Source: Liberibacter crescens BT-1 (GTDB lineage Bacteria; Pseudomonadota; Alphaproteobacteria; Rhizobiales; Rhizobiaceae). Taken from it: a DNA stretch of 64,000 nucleotides. Within the stretch, counting starts at the first letter, position 1. Every line of letters begins with the position of its first letter. Location: NCBI RefSeq assembly GCF_000325745.1, contig NC_019907.1, forward strand, positions 888,001 to 952,000, in the 5' to 3' direction. The notes under the pieces are model-generated. The model was not told where the DNA came from and did no database searches. It saw only the letters and a program-made list of their open reading frames with translations. The position numbers and the translations under genes were made by a program. Positions 27,332-40,100 of this stretch are shown one piece after another.

Positions 27332-28789
27332 TCAGTTTTCTTCTTCATAGGAAGTATTAAAATAACCAATCATGGCTTTAATCTCAAGAAAACTTTCCAG
27401 ACCCCAATCAGCACATTCTCGACCATTACCTGATTGTTTATAACCTCCAAAAGGTGCATAGAGATCCCAATCTGGATTATTAATATAAACAGATCCTGCA
27501 CGAAGCCTTTTTGCAACCTGGCGAGCATGAACAATATCTTCTGATTGTACATAGGCTGCCAATCCATAAAGACTATCATGTGCTATATCAATCGCATGAT
27601 CTTCATTTTTATACGGAATAATGGAGAGCACAGGACCAAAGATTTCTTCACGTGCAATTGCCATATCACAGGAGACATTTCCAAATATAGTCGGCTGAAC
27701 ATAATAACCACGTTCCAGGCCCTTCGGTCTACCCACCCCCCCAATAGCCAAACAAGCGCCTTCATCGATACCACTCTTGATAAAAGACTGTACCTTTTCA
27801 AATTGCATATGATTCGCTACAGGGCCTAAAACAGTACCTTGTTTATAAGGATTCCCTACCTTAAAACGAGATGCTTCTGCTACAGCAATTTCAACGGCTT
27901 CACCGTGATGACCTTCTAATACCAACATCCGTGTTGGTGCATCGCAAGATTGCCCTGAATTAGAAAAACAGCTCTGAATACATTGACCTACAGACCTTTT
28001 AAAATCTGCATCTGGTAAAATAATATAGGAAGACTTGCCCCCAAGCTCTTGTACAACACGCTTGACTGTATCAGAAGCTGCCCTTGCAACCTCAACACCT
28101 GCTCTTCTTGAGCCTGTGAATGATACCATATCTACCTCGGGATGTTGAGCCATCACCTGTCCGACAACAGATCCTGAACCATTGACAAGATTAAACACAC
28201 CTTTTGGTGTCCCTGCTTCTTCCATAATTTCAGCAAAAACAAGAGCACTCAACGGAGAAAATTCTGAAGGTTTAAGAACCATGGAACAACCGGCTGCCAA
28301 AGCAGGAATAACCTTGCAGACGATTTGATTGAGTGGCCAATTCCATGGAGTAATTAAAGCACATACCCCAATGGGTTCTTTCATCACCATTGTCTTGCCA
28401 CGTCTTTCAAAGAATTGAAAATTCTCCAGAACAGCAATCATCGTTTCCAAATGCCTTCTTCCTGCATCAACTTGTGATTCCCTCGAAAAATATAAAGGCG
28501 CTCCCATTTCTTGACTAACCGCCTGAGCCAAATCTTCTGAACGTTGTTCATAAATGACAAGAATACGTTTTATTAATTCCAATCGATCGTTAACGGATGT
28601 ATTGGAAAAAATCGGGAATGCTTTTCTGGCAGAACTGATCGCATAATCGATATCTTCTTTGTTCCCCATTGCAATTTCTAAAAAAATATCTTCTGTTGAT
28701 GGATCAGTCACTGCTAATCGCTGGAATGTCGAAGGCATACGCCAGGCGCCATCAATAAAAAACTGAAGATTATGATACTGTCTCACCAT
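27332..28789 (-). CDS. NAD(P)+-dependent aldehyde dehydrogenase
   Basis: A 485-residue aldehyde dehydrogenase. The cofactor region FTGSRRAGVEVA, the general base in VVQELGGKSSYIIL and the catalytic Cys in FSNSGQSCDAPTRM all appear in order, and the end PFGGYKQSGNGREC is the usual C-terminal motif. I use the ATG at 28789 (MVRQYHNLQFFIDG) and not the TTG one codon earlier. It follows ung by 12 bases, which suggests one transcript. Substrate specificity cannot be read from the sequence; the family includes many broad enzymes. Confidence 0.92.
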   Translation of the reverse strand: MVRQYHNLQFFIDGAWRMPSTFQRLAVTDPSTEDIFLEIAMGNKEDIDYAISSARKAFPIFSNTSVNDRLELIKRILVIYEQRSEDLAQAVSQEMGAPLYFSRESQVDAGRRHLETMIAVLENFQFFERRGKTMVMKEPIGVCALITPWNWPLNQIVCKVIPALAAGCSMVLKPSEFSPLSALVFAEIMEEAGTPKGVFNLVNGSGSVVGQVMAQHPEVDMVSFTGSRRAGVEVARAASDTVKRVVQELGGKSSYIILPDADFKRSVGQCIQSCFSNSGQSCDAPTRMLVLEGHHGEAVEIAVAEASRFKVGNPYKQGTVLGPVANHMQFEKVQSFIKSGIDEGACLAIGGVGRPKGLERGYYVQPTIFGNVSCDMAIAREEIFGPVLSIIPYKNEDHAIDIAHDSLYGLAAYVQSEDIVHARQVAKRLRAGSVYINNPDWDLYAPFGGYKQSGNGRECADWGLESFLEIKAMIGYFNTSYEEEN

Positions 28790-28804
28790 CAATCATTATT
28801 TCCT

Positions 28805-29542
28805 TTATTCATCAGATTGATAAGCTCCATGAGCCGTGACAGGTCCTATATACCAATCAATAGGAACGCGATCATGAGCCTGAAGATATTCATTGGCTTT
28901 AGAAAAATGGCGGCATCCAAAAAAACCATTATGAGCAGATAAAGGAGACGGATGTGCAGCCTTGAGAACATAATGCCGACGTTTATCCAGAAATTCTCCT
29001 TTCTTCTGAGCATAAGAACCCCATAACATAAAAACAACATGCTCACATTGATTATTGATTATACGGATAACAGCATCTGTAAAACGCTCCCATCCTTTTC
29101 CTTGATGAGAAGCAGCACGTCCTTCCTCAACAGTAAGAACACTGTTTAATAAAAGAACACCTTGCCTGGCCCAAGACTCTAAAAATCCGTGCAAAGGAGG
29201 TATAATTTGTAAATCTTCTTTAAGTTCTTTGTAAATATTGATAAGGGAAGGAGGAAGACGGATCCCTGGAAGAACACTAAAACAGAGACCATGAGCCTGA
29301 CCATAAGCATGATATGGATCTTGTCCAAGAATAACGACAGAAATCCTTGATAAAGGAGTAAGATCCAAAGCACGAAAATACTCTGATCCTTTTGGAAAAA
29401 TTCTCTTTCCTTTTTTCTTTTCAGAAAGAAGAAAATCTTTAAGATCTTGCATGTAACTGCTACAAAACTCATCTAAAAGTGGTAACTTCCAGCTCTCATG
29501 CAGTATAATGTCATTCATAGATATACAATTTTCATTAATCAT
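28805..29542 (-). CDS. ung: Uracil-DNA glycosylase
   Basis: The base-excision repair enzyme that removes uracil from DNA. Motif A with the catalytic Asp is VVILGQDPYH near residue 68-77, the Leu-loop motif is HPSPLSAHNGFFGCRHFS near residue 195-212, and LLLNSVLTVEEG lies between. Length 245 is slightly longer than usual because of the N-terminus; a second ATG eight codons in (at 29518) is possible and neither has a clear ribosome site. It lies between hemF and the aldehyde dehydrogenase gene on the same strand. Confidence 0.96.
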   Translation of the reverse strand: MINENCISMNDIILHESWKLPLLDEFCSSYMQDLKDFLLSEKKKGKRIFPKGSEYFRALDLTPLSRISVVILGQDPYHAYGQAHGLCFSVLPGIRLPPSLINIYKELKEDLQIIPPLHGFLESWARQGVLLLNSVLTVEEGRAASHQGKGWERFTDAVIRIINNQCEHVVFMLWGSYAQKKGEFLDKRRHYVLKAAHPSPLSAHNGFFGCRHFSKANEYLQAHDRVPIDWYIGPVTAHGAYQSDE

Positions 29543-29575
29543 CTTTTTGAGATAAAATCAAAGTCTTTTAAAATA

Positions 29576-30496
29576 TTACTTCCAACGTACCAAGGGCGGC
29601 AATGATGATAAAATAGCTTCTATATTACCTCCTGTTTTCAAACCAAATGTTGTTCCCCGATCATAAAGAAGATTAAACTCTACATAACGCCCTCGACGGA
29701 TTAATTGCTCTTCTCGATCCTGATCGGTAAATGGTGTATTAAAATTACGACGTACCAACTCTGGATATATCTCCCTAAAACACTCCCCAAGAGCACGTAT
29801 AAACGAAAAATCAGCACTTATTCCTCCTGTTTTTTCAGATGAATGCAACCAATCAAAAAAAATTCCTCCAATACCACGTGACTCTTGTCGATGTTTAAGA
29901 AAAAAATAATCATCACACCATGATTTATAACGTTCATAATCAGCAACTTTATGTTTTTGGCATAATGATTTCAAGGAACCATGAAAAAAAAGACTATCTC
30001 CATCATCTACTACACGACGGCGCTCTAAAAGCGGAGTTAAATCTGTCCCTCCTCCAAACCAATATGAAGAAGTGATCATCATCCGTGTATTGATATGAAC
30101 AGCAGGAACATTTGGATTACAAGGATGAGCAATTAAGGAAAAACCTGAAGACCAGAAGCTTGGATCTTCTGATGTTCCTGGAATTTGAGCTCTAAACTCA
30201 GAAGATAATTCACCATAAACTGTTGATACAAGAACAGCAGCTTTTTCAAAGACTCTACCATGGAGGATGGCCATACACCCTCCTCCAAGATCTTTATTGT
30301 TATCATGATCCCGTAACCAGTTTTTTGAACAAAAACGCCCAGGAGGCCGATCTGACAAAGGACCGGTTAATGCATCTTCTAATTCCTCAAATACAAGACA
30401 AACCGTCTCTTGTAAGCTTCGAAACCACTGTTGTGCAATAATTTTTCTTTCTTCTATATCTTCCGGAAGCCCTAACGGTAAATGAGGAATTGTCAT
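29576..30496 (-). CDS. hemF: Coproporphyrinogen III oxidase, oxygen-dependent
   Basis: The aerobic enzyme of haem synthesis that turns coproporphyrinogen III into protoporphyrinogen IX. Family signatures are visible: [19 protein letters not shown] with the substrate-binding residues, [11 protein letters not shown], and the C-terminal [20 protein letters not shown]. Length 306 is normal. It is the first gene of the minus-strand run and is divergent from the ABC exporter gene at 30748. The oxygen-dependent form implies aerobic or microaerobic haem synthesis. Confidence 0.97.
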   Translation of the reverse strand: MTIPHLPLGLPEDIEERKIIAQQWFRSLQETVCLVFEELEDALTGPLSDRPPGRFCSKNWLRDHDNNKDLGGGCMAILHGRVFEKAAVLVSTVYGELSSEFRAQIPGTSEDPSFWSSGFSLIAHPCNPNVPAVHINTRMMITSSYWFGGGTDLTPLLERRRVVDDGDSLFFHGSLKSLCQKHKVADYERYKSWCDDYFFLKHRQESRGIGGIFFDWLHSSEKTGGISADFSFIRALGECFREIYPELVRRNFNTPFTDQDREEQLIRRGRYVEFNLLYDRGTTFGLKTGGNIEAILSSLPPLVRWK

Positions 30497-30747
30497 GGTG
30501 TTTACCTATAAGCCTTTTTACCTGTCAGCCAAATTTTAAAAAATTCTTATCAACCTTCAGATTATAATAATTATTGAAATTCTTAAAGCTTTTCTGGTAA
30601 AATAATGTATAATTGTATCCCTAATACCATGGCTTCATTTTAGAGTTTTTTAAAAAAATGTGGATTTAACCATAATATTTTAATATTACAATTATAGATT
30701 CAATTTTAACATTATTACACAAAAGTACACAATTAAAGATTAATTTT

Positions 30748-32577
30748 ATGTTTAACTGGTTTGAAAATAGAGTAAACCCTTTTCCATCTCAACAACTCTC
30801 ACTTCCACCCATAAAAGTTTTAAGTTTTTATTGGCACTATATAAAACCAGCATCATTATGGTTGTTCCTTCTTGGACTTTGTTCGATATTAATCGCTGTA
30901 AGCGAAGTGACTCTTTATCATTTTCTGGCTAACATTGTTGACTGGTTGTCAAACACCGATCGAAGTCATTTCCTTGAAAAGGAATGGAAAACCTTGATCT
31001 TTTTAGCTGTCCTTACATTGATTATTTTACCTTTATTAGGGACACTCCATGCTTTGATCATGCATCAAACTCTAGGAGGAAGTTTTACAATGATGATACG
31101 TTGGAAGATGTATCGATGGTTATTACTTCATTCAGTAGATTTTTTTGCTAACGAATTCGCTGGTCGCATTTCTACAAGAATTATGCAAACCACCTTATCT
31201 ATCCGTGAAACAGTTATAAAAATTATTGATGTTTTAATCTATGCTATCAGCTTTATTGGATCAATGCTGTTCATGCTTGCAACTATAGATTTTAAATTGG
31301 CATTACCTTTAATATTATGGCTTGTTATCTACTTGTTTATTTTAAAGTTCTTTATCCCAAAAATTGCTTCCTTTTCTAATAAACAAGCAAATACACGTGC
31401 AACAATGATCGGAAGAATTGTAGATAGTTATACGAATATCTTTACTTTTAAACTTTTTTCTCATGCAGGCCGTGAAGAAGAATATGTTGGTACTGGTATG
31501 AGCTCTTTTTTGACAACAGTTATTCAACAAATGCGACAAGTAACACTCTTAAATATCTTTGTTGATTTTAATAATGCATTCGCACTTTTTAATACAGCAG
31601 CAATAGGAATATTTTTTTGGCTTCATGATGATATAACAATAGGAGCTATAGCAGTTTCTATTGGCCTGGCCATGCGCATGAACGGTATGTCACAATGGAT
31701 TATGTGGGAAATTGCTATCCTTTTTGAAAATATTGGTACCGTTTACGATGGTATAAAAATGTTGAGCGTACCACATTCCATTACTAATCTCCCAAATGCA
31801 GAAGAATTAAAAATCAATAAAGGAGATATTCTCTTTAAAGATGTAACCTTTCGGTATAATAAAAATAAAATTGGCTTGGAAAACATTAATATCTTTATTC
31901 CTGCTGGAATGAAAATTGGATTAATAGGCCGTTCTGGAGCTGGAAAAACAACACTTATCAATCTTTTATTACGATTTTACGATCCTCTATCAGGAACCAT
32001 AACTCTTGATGGACAAGATATCTCTAAAGTAACACAAGAAAGCTTACGATCAAAAATTGCTGTTGTTACACAAGATACTTCCTTATTACATCGTTCTATC
32101 CGTGAAAATATTGCCTACGGACATCCTACAGCAAGTGATGAAGAAATTATCAAAGCAAGCAAACAAGCAAATATTTGGGATTTTATTCAAGGAATGACTG
32201 ATAAATGGGGAAACAATGGACTTGATGCACAGGTTGGAGAACATGGTGTTGCACTTTCTGGTGGTCAAAAACAAAGAATTTCTATAGCACGTTTATTTTT
32301 AAGAAATTCGCCTATTCTTATTCTTGATGAAGCCACTTCTTCTCTTGATTCAGAAGCAGAAGCAGCAATCCAAGAAAATCTTTTTACACTCATGAAAGAT
32401 AAAACTGTTATAGTTATTGCACATCGCCTCTCTACGTTGATTAAAATGGATCATTTAATCATGATTGATCAAGGTCGTGTTATTGAACAAGGCTCTCATG
32501 AGCAACTTTTAGAACAAAAAGGTCTCTATAGCAGTTTATGGAATACCCAAAAAAACAATATGTGTAATCTTAAATAA
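30748..32577 (+). CDS. ABC exporter, fused permease and ATPase
   Basis: A 609-residue half-transporter with six membrane helices in residues 35-320 (type IV exporter fold) and a C-terminal ATPase. Walker A is GRSGAGKTTLINLLL near residue 394-408, the signature LSGGQKQRISIARL near 508, Walker B ILILDEATSS near 529 and the switch His in VIAHRLSTLI. It probably works as a homodimer in the inner membrane. Such MsbA-like proteins export lipids, peptides or drugs; the substrate is not evident and no partner gene lies beside it. The AT-rich 250-base region upstream is shared with hemF. Confidence 0.9.
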   Translation: MFNWFENRVNPFPSQQLSLPPIKVLSFYWHYIKPASLWLFLLGLCSILIAVSEVTLYHFLANIVDWLSNTDRSHFLEKEWKTLIFLAVLTLIILPLLGTLHALIMHQTLGGSFTMMIRWKMYRWLLLHSVDFFANEFAGRISTRIMQTTLSIRETVIKIIDVLIYAISFIGSMLFMLATIDFKLALPLILWLVIYLFILKFFIPKIASFSNKQANTRATMIGRIVDSYTNIFTFKLFSHAGREEEYVGTGMSSFLTTVIQQMRQVTLLNIFVDFNNAFALFNTAAIGIFFWLHDDITIGAIAVSIGLAMRMNGMSQWIMWEIAILFENIGTVYDGIKMLSVPHSITNLPNAEELKINKGDILFKDVTFRYNKNKIGLENINIFIPAGMKIGLIGRSGAGKTTLINLLLRFYDPLSGTITLDGQDISKVTQESLRSKIAVVTQDTSLLHRSIRENIAYGHPTASDEEIIKASKQANIWDFIQGMTDKWGNNGLDAQVGEHGVALSGGQKQRISIARLFLRNSPILILDEATSSLDSEAEAAIQENLFTLMKDKTVIVIAHRLSTLIKMDHLIMIDQGRVIEQGSHEQLLEQKGLYSSLWNTQKNNMCNLK

Positions 32578-32648
32578 AAAAGCCCTGATAAAGAATATTC
32601 AATTCAAATAAATAATGTATCCTTAAAGAGGATTAATATACGCATCAT

Positions 32649-32697
32649 AAAAAAGGTTCGTTGGATCCTATTAAGAAAATTGTTCCCAACGACCTTG
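32649..32697 (-). terminator. Rho-independent terminator of the rpoBC operon
   Basis: Read on the minus strand, an 11-bp stem (AAGGTCGTTGG with a partner carrying one bulged A) and a 21-nt loop are followed directly by six T. It lies 100 bases past the rpoC stop. No rpsL follows; the next gene is on the opposite strand. Confidence 0.85.
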
Positions 32698-32796
32698 TTA
32701 AAATAATTAACATTTGAGAAGCGAATACAATCCCTACTGCTCTAAACTTTAAGAGAATTCAAGTCATTAAATTACTATAGAACATTAAATATTTTT

Positions 32797-35700
32797 TCAA
32801 GAATTAATGCTGAAGTGGTCTAAGTTATCAAAATCCTTTACAGATTCAATAGCTTTTGCAGGATTCTCGTTAGAAATCTTACGTTTCTCATTAAGAATCA
32901 GCTTATCACGTGCAGCAGCAACACGACGAATTTGAGATAAAATGCCTCCTGTTCCAGCTGGAATCAGCCGACCAACAATAACATTTTCTTTAAGACCTTG
33001 AAGCATATCTACTTTACCTGCTATTGCGGCCTCAGTTAATACTTTTGTTGTTTCCTGGAAAGAAGCAGCAGATATAAAGGACTTCGTTTGAAGCGATGCT
33101 TTTGTGATACCAAGCAAAATAGGAGAAGAAGTAGCAGGATTTTTACCTTCTGCAATTAATTCTTTATTAGTATCATCAAACTCAATACAATCAACATTAT
33201 CACCGATAATATATTGACTATCACCTGCATCCGTAATCTCTACTTTACGCAACATTTGACGAACAATGACTTCTATATGCTTATCATTAATAACAACACC
33301 TTCAAGACGATACACTTCCTGAACCTCATTAACAAGATACGCGGCTAATGCTTCTACACCTTTAATAGCCAAGATATCATGAGGAGCTGGATTACCATCA
33401 AGAATATAATCTCCCTTTTCAACATAATCTCCATCCTGAAGATGAAATGGCTTATTTTTAGGTATAAAATATTCGACAGGTGCAACATTTTCATCAGAAC
33501 TTTCAATAAGAACGCGAGATTTATTTTTATAATCACGTCCTAAGCGAATAGTGCCACTAATCTCTGCTAATATAGCATGATCTTTTGGACGACGTGCTTC
33601 AAAAAGCTCAGCAACACGTGGCAATCCTCCTGTAATATCTTTTGTTCTAGCGCTAGCTATTGGTGAACGTGCAATAACATCTCCCTTATGTACCTTTTGT
33701 CCTGGATTGACTGAAATAATCGCATCAATCGGCAACAAGAAACGAGAATCAGAACCTCGTAAAAGCTTTAGAAGCTCACCTTCTTCACTCCTGATAGCAA
33801 TAGCTGGCTTTAAATCAGCGCCCCTTGAGGTTGAACGCCAATCTATAACCTGACGTTTGGTTATACCGGTCGATTCATCTGCAGACTCTATTATCGAAAG
33901 GCCATCAATAATATCTTCAAAATGAACTACTCCAGAAACTTCTGTTATTATAGGACGTGTATATGGATCCCATTCAGCCATACGTTGTCCACACTTAATA
34001 ACATCGCCATCATCAACGAACAACTTCGAACCATAAATTATACGTTGTGAAGAACGCTCTTGCCCACGTTCATCCAAAATCTGAATAGACATATTACGTC
34101 CCATTGCAACAAGATAATTCCCTGAGCTTCGCAAGACATTACGATTCTTAATTTTTACCTTACCTTCATAAGAAGATTCCAGGAAAGATTGATCAACAAC
34201 TGTTACTGCCCCACCAAGGTGGAAAGTACGCATCGTAAGCTGTGTTCCTGGTTCACCAATTGACTGTGCAGCAATAATACCAACCGCTTCACCGACATTA
34301 ACCAAAGAACCTCGAGCTAAATCACGACCATAACATACTGCACAAATTCCATTACGCGCTTCGCAAGTTAAAGGTGACCGGATTTTTACTGATTGAATCC
34401 CTGCGTTTTCAATTTCAACAACATGAGATTCAACAATAAGATCTCCAGATTTTACAATATTTTTTTCTGTTATAGGATGATTAATATCATTCAGGGCTAT
34501 ACGACCCAAAATACGGCTTCCAAGAGAAGCAACTATTTGACCAGCATCTACTATAGAGGTCATTGTTAAACCTTTAGTAGTACCACAATCAATTTCTGAA
34601 ACAATGCAATCCTGAGAAACATCTACAAGACGACGCGCCAAGTACCCAGAATTAGCTGTTCTCAGAGCTGTATCAGCCAAACCTTTACGTGCACCATGAC
34701 TTGAGTTAAAATACTCATTCACAGTAAGGCCTTCTTTAAAATTAGAAATAATAGGCGCTTCAATAATTTCTCCAGATGGCTTAGCGATCAATCCACGCAT
34801 ACCACCAAGCTGACGCATCTGGTGCACAGAACTACGCGCTCCAGACTGAGACATCATGTATATGGAATTCATGAGCTTCTGACGACCCGTTTGCGAATCA
34901 AATTCAATAGATTTAATTCGTGCCATCATCTCTTCTGTAACTTTATCCGTTGCCTTACCCCAAGCATCAACAACCTTATTATACTTTTCTCCTTGAGTAA
35001 TGAGCCCATCATTATACTGCTGCTCATATTCCTTTACCATCGCTTCAGTTTCTTCAACAATCTTAATTTTGGCTTCAGGAACAACAATATCATCTTTTCC
35101 AAATGAAATACCGGAACGACAAGCATAAGAAAAGCCCAATTGCATGATACGATCACAAAAAACAACCGTATCTTTCTGACCACAATGACGATATACAATA
35201 TCTATCATCATAGAAATATTTTTCTTTGTCATCTCTTGGTTGCAAATGTCAAACGAAATCTTATGATTTTGAGGTAATAATTCACCTATAATCATACGAC
35301 CGGGAGTTGTATCGTAAATCTTTGAAACAATATTTCCATTTTCATCTATGCTTTTAAATCTACCACGAATCTTCGAGTGCAATGTGACTATTTTTCTTTC
35401 AAGAGCATGATGCAATTCACCCATATCAGAAAAGCTCATCCCCTCACCTGGCTCTTTCTGATGCATCATTGACAAATAATAAAGCCCCAAAACCATATCT
35501 TGGGAAGGAACGATGATGGGAGCACCATTCGCTGGATGCAAAATATTATTCGTTGACATCATCAAAACACGTGCTTCTAATTGAGATTCAAATGAAAGAG
35601 GAACGTGAACAGCCATTTGATCTCCATCAAAATCGGCATTAAAAGCAGCACAAACTAGAGGATGAAGCTGTATAGCCTTACCTTCAACAAGTACTGGCTC

Positions 35701-37017
35701 AAAGGCTTGAAAACCAAGTCGATGTAAAGTCGGTGCACGATTTAATAATACCGGATGCTGACGAATAACATCATCAAGAATATCCCAAACTTCTGGTCTC
35801 TCTTTTTCAACAAGCTTCTTTGCTTGTTTAACAGTAGAAGATAGACCTTGTGCTTCTAAACGCGCGTATAAAAATGGCTTAAATAACTCAAGCGCCATTT
35901 TCTTCGGTAAACCACATTGATGCAGTTTTAATTCAGGGCCAGTCACTATCACAGAACGTCCAGAATAATCAACACGTTTTCCAAGAAGATTTTGCCTAAA
36001 ACGACCTTGTTTACCTTTTAACATATCAGATAATGATTTTAAAGGACGCTTATTCGCACCTACCATGACACGTTTATGTCGACTATTATCAAAAAGAGCA
36101 TCAACTGACTCTTGCAACATTCTCTTTTCATTACGAATTATAATTGCAGGAGCACGCAGCTCCATTAAACGTTTTAAACGATTATTCCTATTAAGAACTC
36201 GACGATAACAATCATTAAGATCAGAAGTGGCAAATCTTCCTCCATCCAAAGGAACAAGAGGACGCAAGTCAGGGGGGATAACCGGAATAACTGTCATAAT
36301 CATCCATTCAGGACGATTTCCAGATTTTATAAAATTTTCTACAATTTTTAGCTGCTTCATTAGCTTCTTATACTTAAGTACAGAAGAAGTATTGCCAAGT
36401 TCATAGCGCAAATCTTCTGCAAGCTTTTCAAGATTTATAGAAGCCAACATCTCACGTATAGCCTCAGCGCCAATCATTGCAGTAAATTGATCTGGACCAA
36501 ATTCATCAACAACACGCATATATTCTTCTTCATTCAAAAGCTGACGCTCTTTAAGAGAAGTAAGTCCTGGCTCAATAACAACGTAACTTTCAAAATAAAG
36601 TATACGCTCAACATCCTTAAGTGGTATATCAAGAAGTATTGATATGCGTGATGGTAGAGACCTCAGAAACCAGATATGAGCGACAGGTGTGCATAAATTA
36701 ATATGACCCATACGCTCACGTCGAACACTAGATAATGTTAGTTCAACACCACATTTTTCACAAATAACACCTTTGTATTTCATTCTTTTGTATTTGCCAC
36801 ACGAACACTCATAATCCTTTATTGGACCAAAGATTCGAGCACAAAACAAACCATCACGCTCTGGTTTAAACGTACGATAGTTAATAGTTTCAGGTTTCTT
36901 TATCTCACCATAAGATAAAGATAAAATCTTTTCTGGAGAAGCTATTGAAATTCTGATAGAATCAAAACTCTGTTCATTACTCCCTACATTAAAAAAACCC
37001 ATGACACCTTGCTTCAT
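32797..37017 (-). CDS. rpoC: RNA polymerase subunit beta'
   Basis: The 1406-residue beta' subunit. The N-terminal zinc cysteines (CSCGKYKR and CEKCG) lie near residue 70-90, the catalytic metal site [10 protein letters not shown] near residue 460, and the second zinc site [13 protein letters not shown] near residue 880-892. The trigger-loop region ([16 protein letters not shown]) is intact. Starts at [12 protein letters not shown], like rhizobial RpoC, and a GAGGG precedes it. It follows rpoB by 105 bases. Length fits rhizobia and Liberibacter. Confidence 0.99.
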   Translation of the reverse strand: MKQGVMGFFNVGSNEQSFDSIRISIASPEKILSLSYGEIKKPETINYRTFKPERDGLFCARIFGPIKDYECSCGKYKRMKYKGVICEKCGVELTLSSVRRERMGHINLCTPVAHIWFLRSLPSRISILLDIPLKDVERILYFESYVVIEPGLTSLKERQLLNEEEYMRVVDEFGPDQFTAMIGAEAIREMLASINLEKLAEDLRYELGNTSSVLKYKKLMKQLKIVENFIKSGNRPEWMIMTVIPVIPPDLRPLVPLDGGRFATSDLNDCYRRVLNRNNRLKRLMELRAPAIIIRNEKRMLQESVDALFDNSRHKRVMVGANKRPLKSLSDMLKGKQGRFRQNLLGKRVDYSGRSVIVTGPELKLHQCGLPKKMALELFKPFLYARLEAQGLSSTVKQAKKLVEKERPEVWDILDDVIRQHPVLLNRAPTLHRLGFQAFEPVLVEGKAIQLHPLVCAAFNADFDGDQMAVHVPLSFESQLEARVLMMSTNNILHPANGAPIIVPSQDMVLGLYYLSMMHQKEPGEGMSFSDMGELHHALERKIVTLHSKIRGRFKSIDENGNIVSKIYDTTPGRMIIGELLPQNHKISFDICNQEMTKKNISMMIDIVYRHCGQKDTVVFCDRIMQLGFSYACRSGISFGKDDIVVPEAKIKIVEETEAMVKEYEQQYNDGLITQGEKYNKVVDAWGKATDKVTEEMMARIKSIEFDSQTGRQKLMNSIYMMSQSGARSSVHQMRQLGGMRGLIAKPSGEIIEAPIISNFKEGLTVNEYFNSSHGARKGLADTALRTANSGYLARRLVDVSQDCIVSEIDCGTTKGLTMTSIVDAGQIVASLGSRILGRIALNDINHPITEKNIVKSGDLIVESHVVEIENAGIQSVKIRSPLTCEARNGICAVCYGRDLARGSLVNVGEAVGIIAAQSIGEPGTQLTMRTFHLGGAVTVVDQSFLESSYEGKVKIKNRNVLRSSGNYLVAMGRNMSIQILDERGQERSSQRIIYGSKLFVDDGDVIKCGQRMAEWDPYTRPIITEVSGVVHFEDIIDGLSIIESADESTGITKRQVIDWRSTSRGADLKPAIAIRSEEGELLKLLRGSDSRFLLPIDAIISVNPGQKVHKGDVIARSPIASARTKDITGGLPRVAELFEARRPKDHAILAEISGTIRLGRDYKNKSRVLIESSDENVAPVEYFIPKNKPFHLQDGDYVEKGDYILDGNPAPHDILAIKGVEALAAYLVNEVQEVYRLEGVVINDKHIEVIVRQMLRKVEITDAGDSQYIIGDNVDCIEFDDTNKELIAEGKNPATSSPILLGITKASLQTKSFISAASFQETTKVLTEAAIAGKVDMLQGLKENVIVGRLIPAGTGGILSQIRRVAAARDKLILNEKRKISNENPAKAIESVKDFDNLDHFSINS

Positions 37018-37122
37018 TCCTACCCTCAGCTATCAATTTCTCTCAGAAAATTTCTCAAAACTTAAAAATAGTAATTTCTATTACAAATGCTTTATACATT
37101 AAAAAGCACTTGTAATTATCAT

Positions 37123-40100
37123 CTAAAATTTTGTTAAATCAGAAACTTCATCTTTTTTTGTATTATTATCTATATTCGAATTTTCTAGATCAACACTAAG
37201 ACCCAGGGCATGCATTTCCTTAACGAGAACATTAAAACTCTCTGGAATACCAGCTTCAAAAGTATCATCTCCTCTTACAATAGCCTCATAAACCTTTGTA
37301 CGACCAGCAACATCATCAGATTTAACTGTCAACATCTCTTGAAGAGTATAAGCTGCACCATAAGCTTCAAGAGCCCATACTTCCATTTCTCCAACCCTTT
37401 GTCCACCAAATTGAGCCTTACCTCCCAACGGTTGCTGTGTCACAAGAGAATAAGGACCTATAGAACGAGCATGAATTTTATCATCAACCAAATGATTCAG
37501 CTTCAACATATAAATATAACCAACTGTCACTGGACGATCAAATTGCTCTCCCGTCCGACCATCATAAAGTATAGATTGACCGCTTTCATTCAGACCTGCC
37601 ATCTGAAGCATAGCATTTATATCCTTCTCGCTTGCTCCATCAAAAACAGGTGTTGCAATAGAAATACCTGACTTCCATTGATTTGATAAGCACAATATTG
37701 AAGCATCATCAAAATCAACAATTGAATCCCTATTAGGACCATTACCAATAACATTTTCAAGAAATTTACGAAGAGGATCTATATTTTGATAGGCTCTATA
37801 AGCTTCTATGAGTTGACTAATCTGTTTACCAATACCAACACAAGCCCAACCAAGATGAGTCTCAAGAATTTGACCAACATTCATACGAGATGGAACACCC
37901 AAAGGATTCAAAACAATATCTACAGGGGTACCATCCTCAAGAAATGGCATGTCTTCACAAGGAACTATACAAGAAACAACACCTTTGTTGCCATGACGCC
38001 CAGCCACTTTGTCACCAGGTTGAATTTTACGCTTCACAGCCACAAAAACTTTTACAATCTTCATGACACCTGGAGGCATTTCATCACCCCACTGAAGCTT
38101 CTCAACCTTATCCATAAATCGACGTTCAAGATGAGATTTAGACTTGTTATACTGAGCTTGCAAAGCTTCAATTTTTTCTTGAACTTTCTCGTCCTTAACA
38201 GCAAACATCCACCATTGCGAGCGAGGATATTGTAACACTAACGTATTGGAAAGTTTAGATCCTTTTTTAAAATCTCTTGGACCAGTAATTGCAATCTGCC
38301 CTGAAAGCATTCCCATTAAACGTCCATAAACATTACGATCCAAGATTGCTTGCTCATCATCACGATCTTTAGCAAGACGTTCAATTTGTTCCCGCTCAAT
38401 AGCTATAGAACGTTCACCTTTTTCAACTCCATGACGATTAAATACACGCACCTCAATAACAGTACCATAAGCGCCAGGTGGCATACGCATAGAAGTATCA
38501 CGAACGTCAGAAGCTTTCTCACCAAAAATAGCTCGCAAGAGCTTCTCTTCAGGTGTCATCGGACTCTCACCCTTAGGAGTAATCTTTCCAATCAAAATAT
38601 CACCAGGCTTAACCTCAGCGCCTATATAAACAACACCAGATTCATCGAGACTTCCTAATGCTTCCTCTGAAACATTCGGTATATCACGTGTTATCTCTTC
38701 TGGACCAAGCTTAGTATCACGAGCCATTACTTCAAATTCTTCCATATGAATAGAAGTAAAAACATCGTCTGAAACCATTCTTTCTGATAACAAGATAGAA
38801 TCTTCATAATTATAGCCATTCCACGGCATAAATGCTACGACTACATTACGGCCAAGAGCCAAATCTCCTAAATCCGTAGAGGGACCATCCGCTATAATGT
38901 CACCTCGAGTAACTTCATCACCAACATTTACTAATGGACGTTGATTAATACAGGTATTTTGATTAGAACGTTGAAACTTCATTAAACGATAAATATCAAC
39001 ACCAGAAGTTGAAGGATCAACATCTTCTGTAGCACGTATAACAATACGAGTTGCATCAACCTGATCAACAATTCCAGCGCGCTTCGCAACGATTGCAGCA
39101 CCAGAATCCCTGGCAACAACAGACTCCATACCAGTACCGACAAAAGGAGCCTCAGCTTGCAGCAATGGAACAGCCTGACGCTGCATATTAGATCCCATAA
39201 GCGCACGATTAGAATCATCATTTTCTAGAAAAGGAATAAGAGCAGCAGCAACTGAAACCAACTGCTTTGGAGAAACATCCATAAGATCTATATTATCACG
39301 CGGAACAAGCATGACTTCTCCAGAATGACGACAAACAACAAATTCTTCTGAAAAAAATCCATCTTCTTCAAGAGGAGCATTCGCCTGTGCTATATAATAC
39401 TTTTCCTCTTCTGTTGCTGATAAATAAACAACATTATCTGTTACTTTTCTATTTTCAATTTTACGATAAGGAGATTCTATAAAACCATACTTATTAACAC
39501 GAGCAAAAGTAGCAAGAGAATTAATTAACCCTATATTTGGACCTTCTGGAGTTTCAATAGGACATATACGACCATATTGAGTTGGATGCACATCACGAAC
39601 CTCAAAACCAGCACGCTCTCTTGTTAAACCTCCTTGACCAAGAGCTGATAAACGACGAGTATGCGTTATCTGAGACAAAGGATTTACCTGATCCATAAAT
39701 TGAGACAACTGTGAAGAACCAAAAAACTCACGAACAACAGAAGCAACAGGTTTAGCATTAATAATATCCTGAGGCATTACTGTGTCAATTTCAATTGAAG
39801 ATATACGTTCCTTTATTGCACGTTCCATACGCAATAAACCAACACGATATTGATTTTCCATCAATTCACCGACAGATCTCACACGTCGATTACCAAGATT
39901 ATCAATATCATCAATTTCACCTTTACCTCCACGCAAATCAACTAAAAGCTTAATAATAGCAATTATATCTTCTTTTCGTATAGTTCTCAAAGTATCAGGA
40001 ACATCAAGATTAAGACGCATATTCATCTTTACTCGACCCACGGCTGAAAGATCATACCTCTCCGAATCAAAGAATAAAGAATTGAACATAGCTTCAGCAG

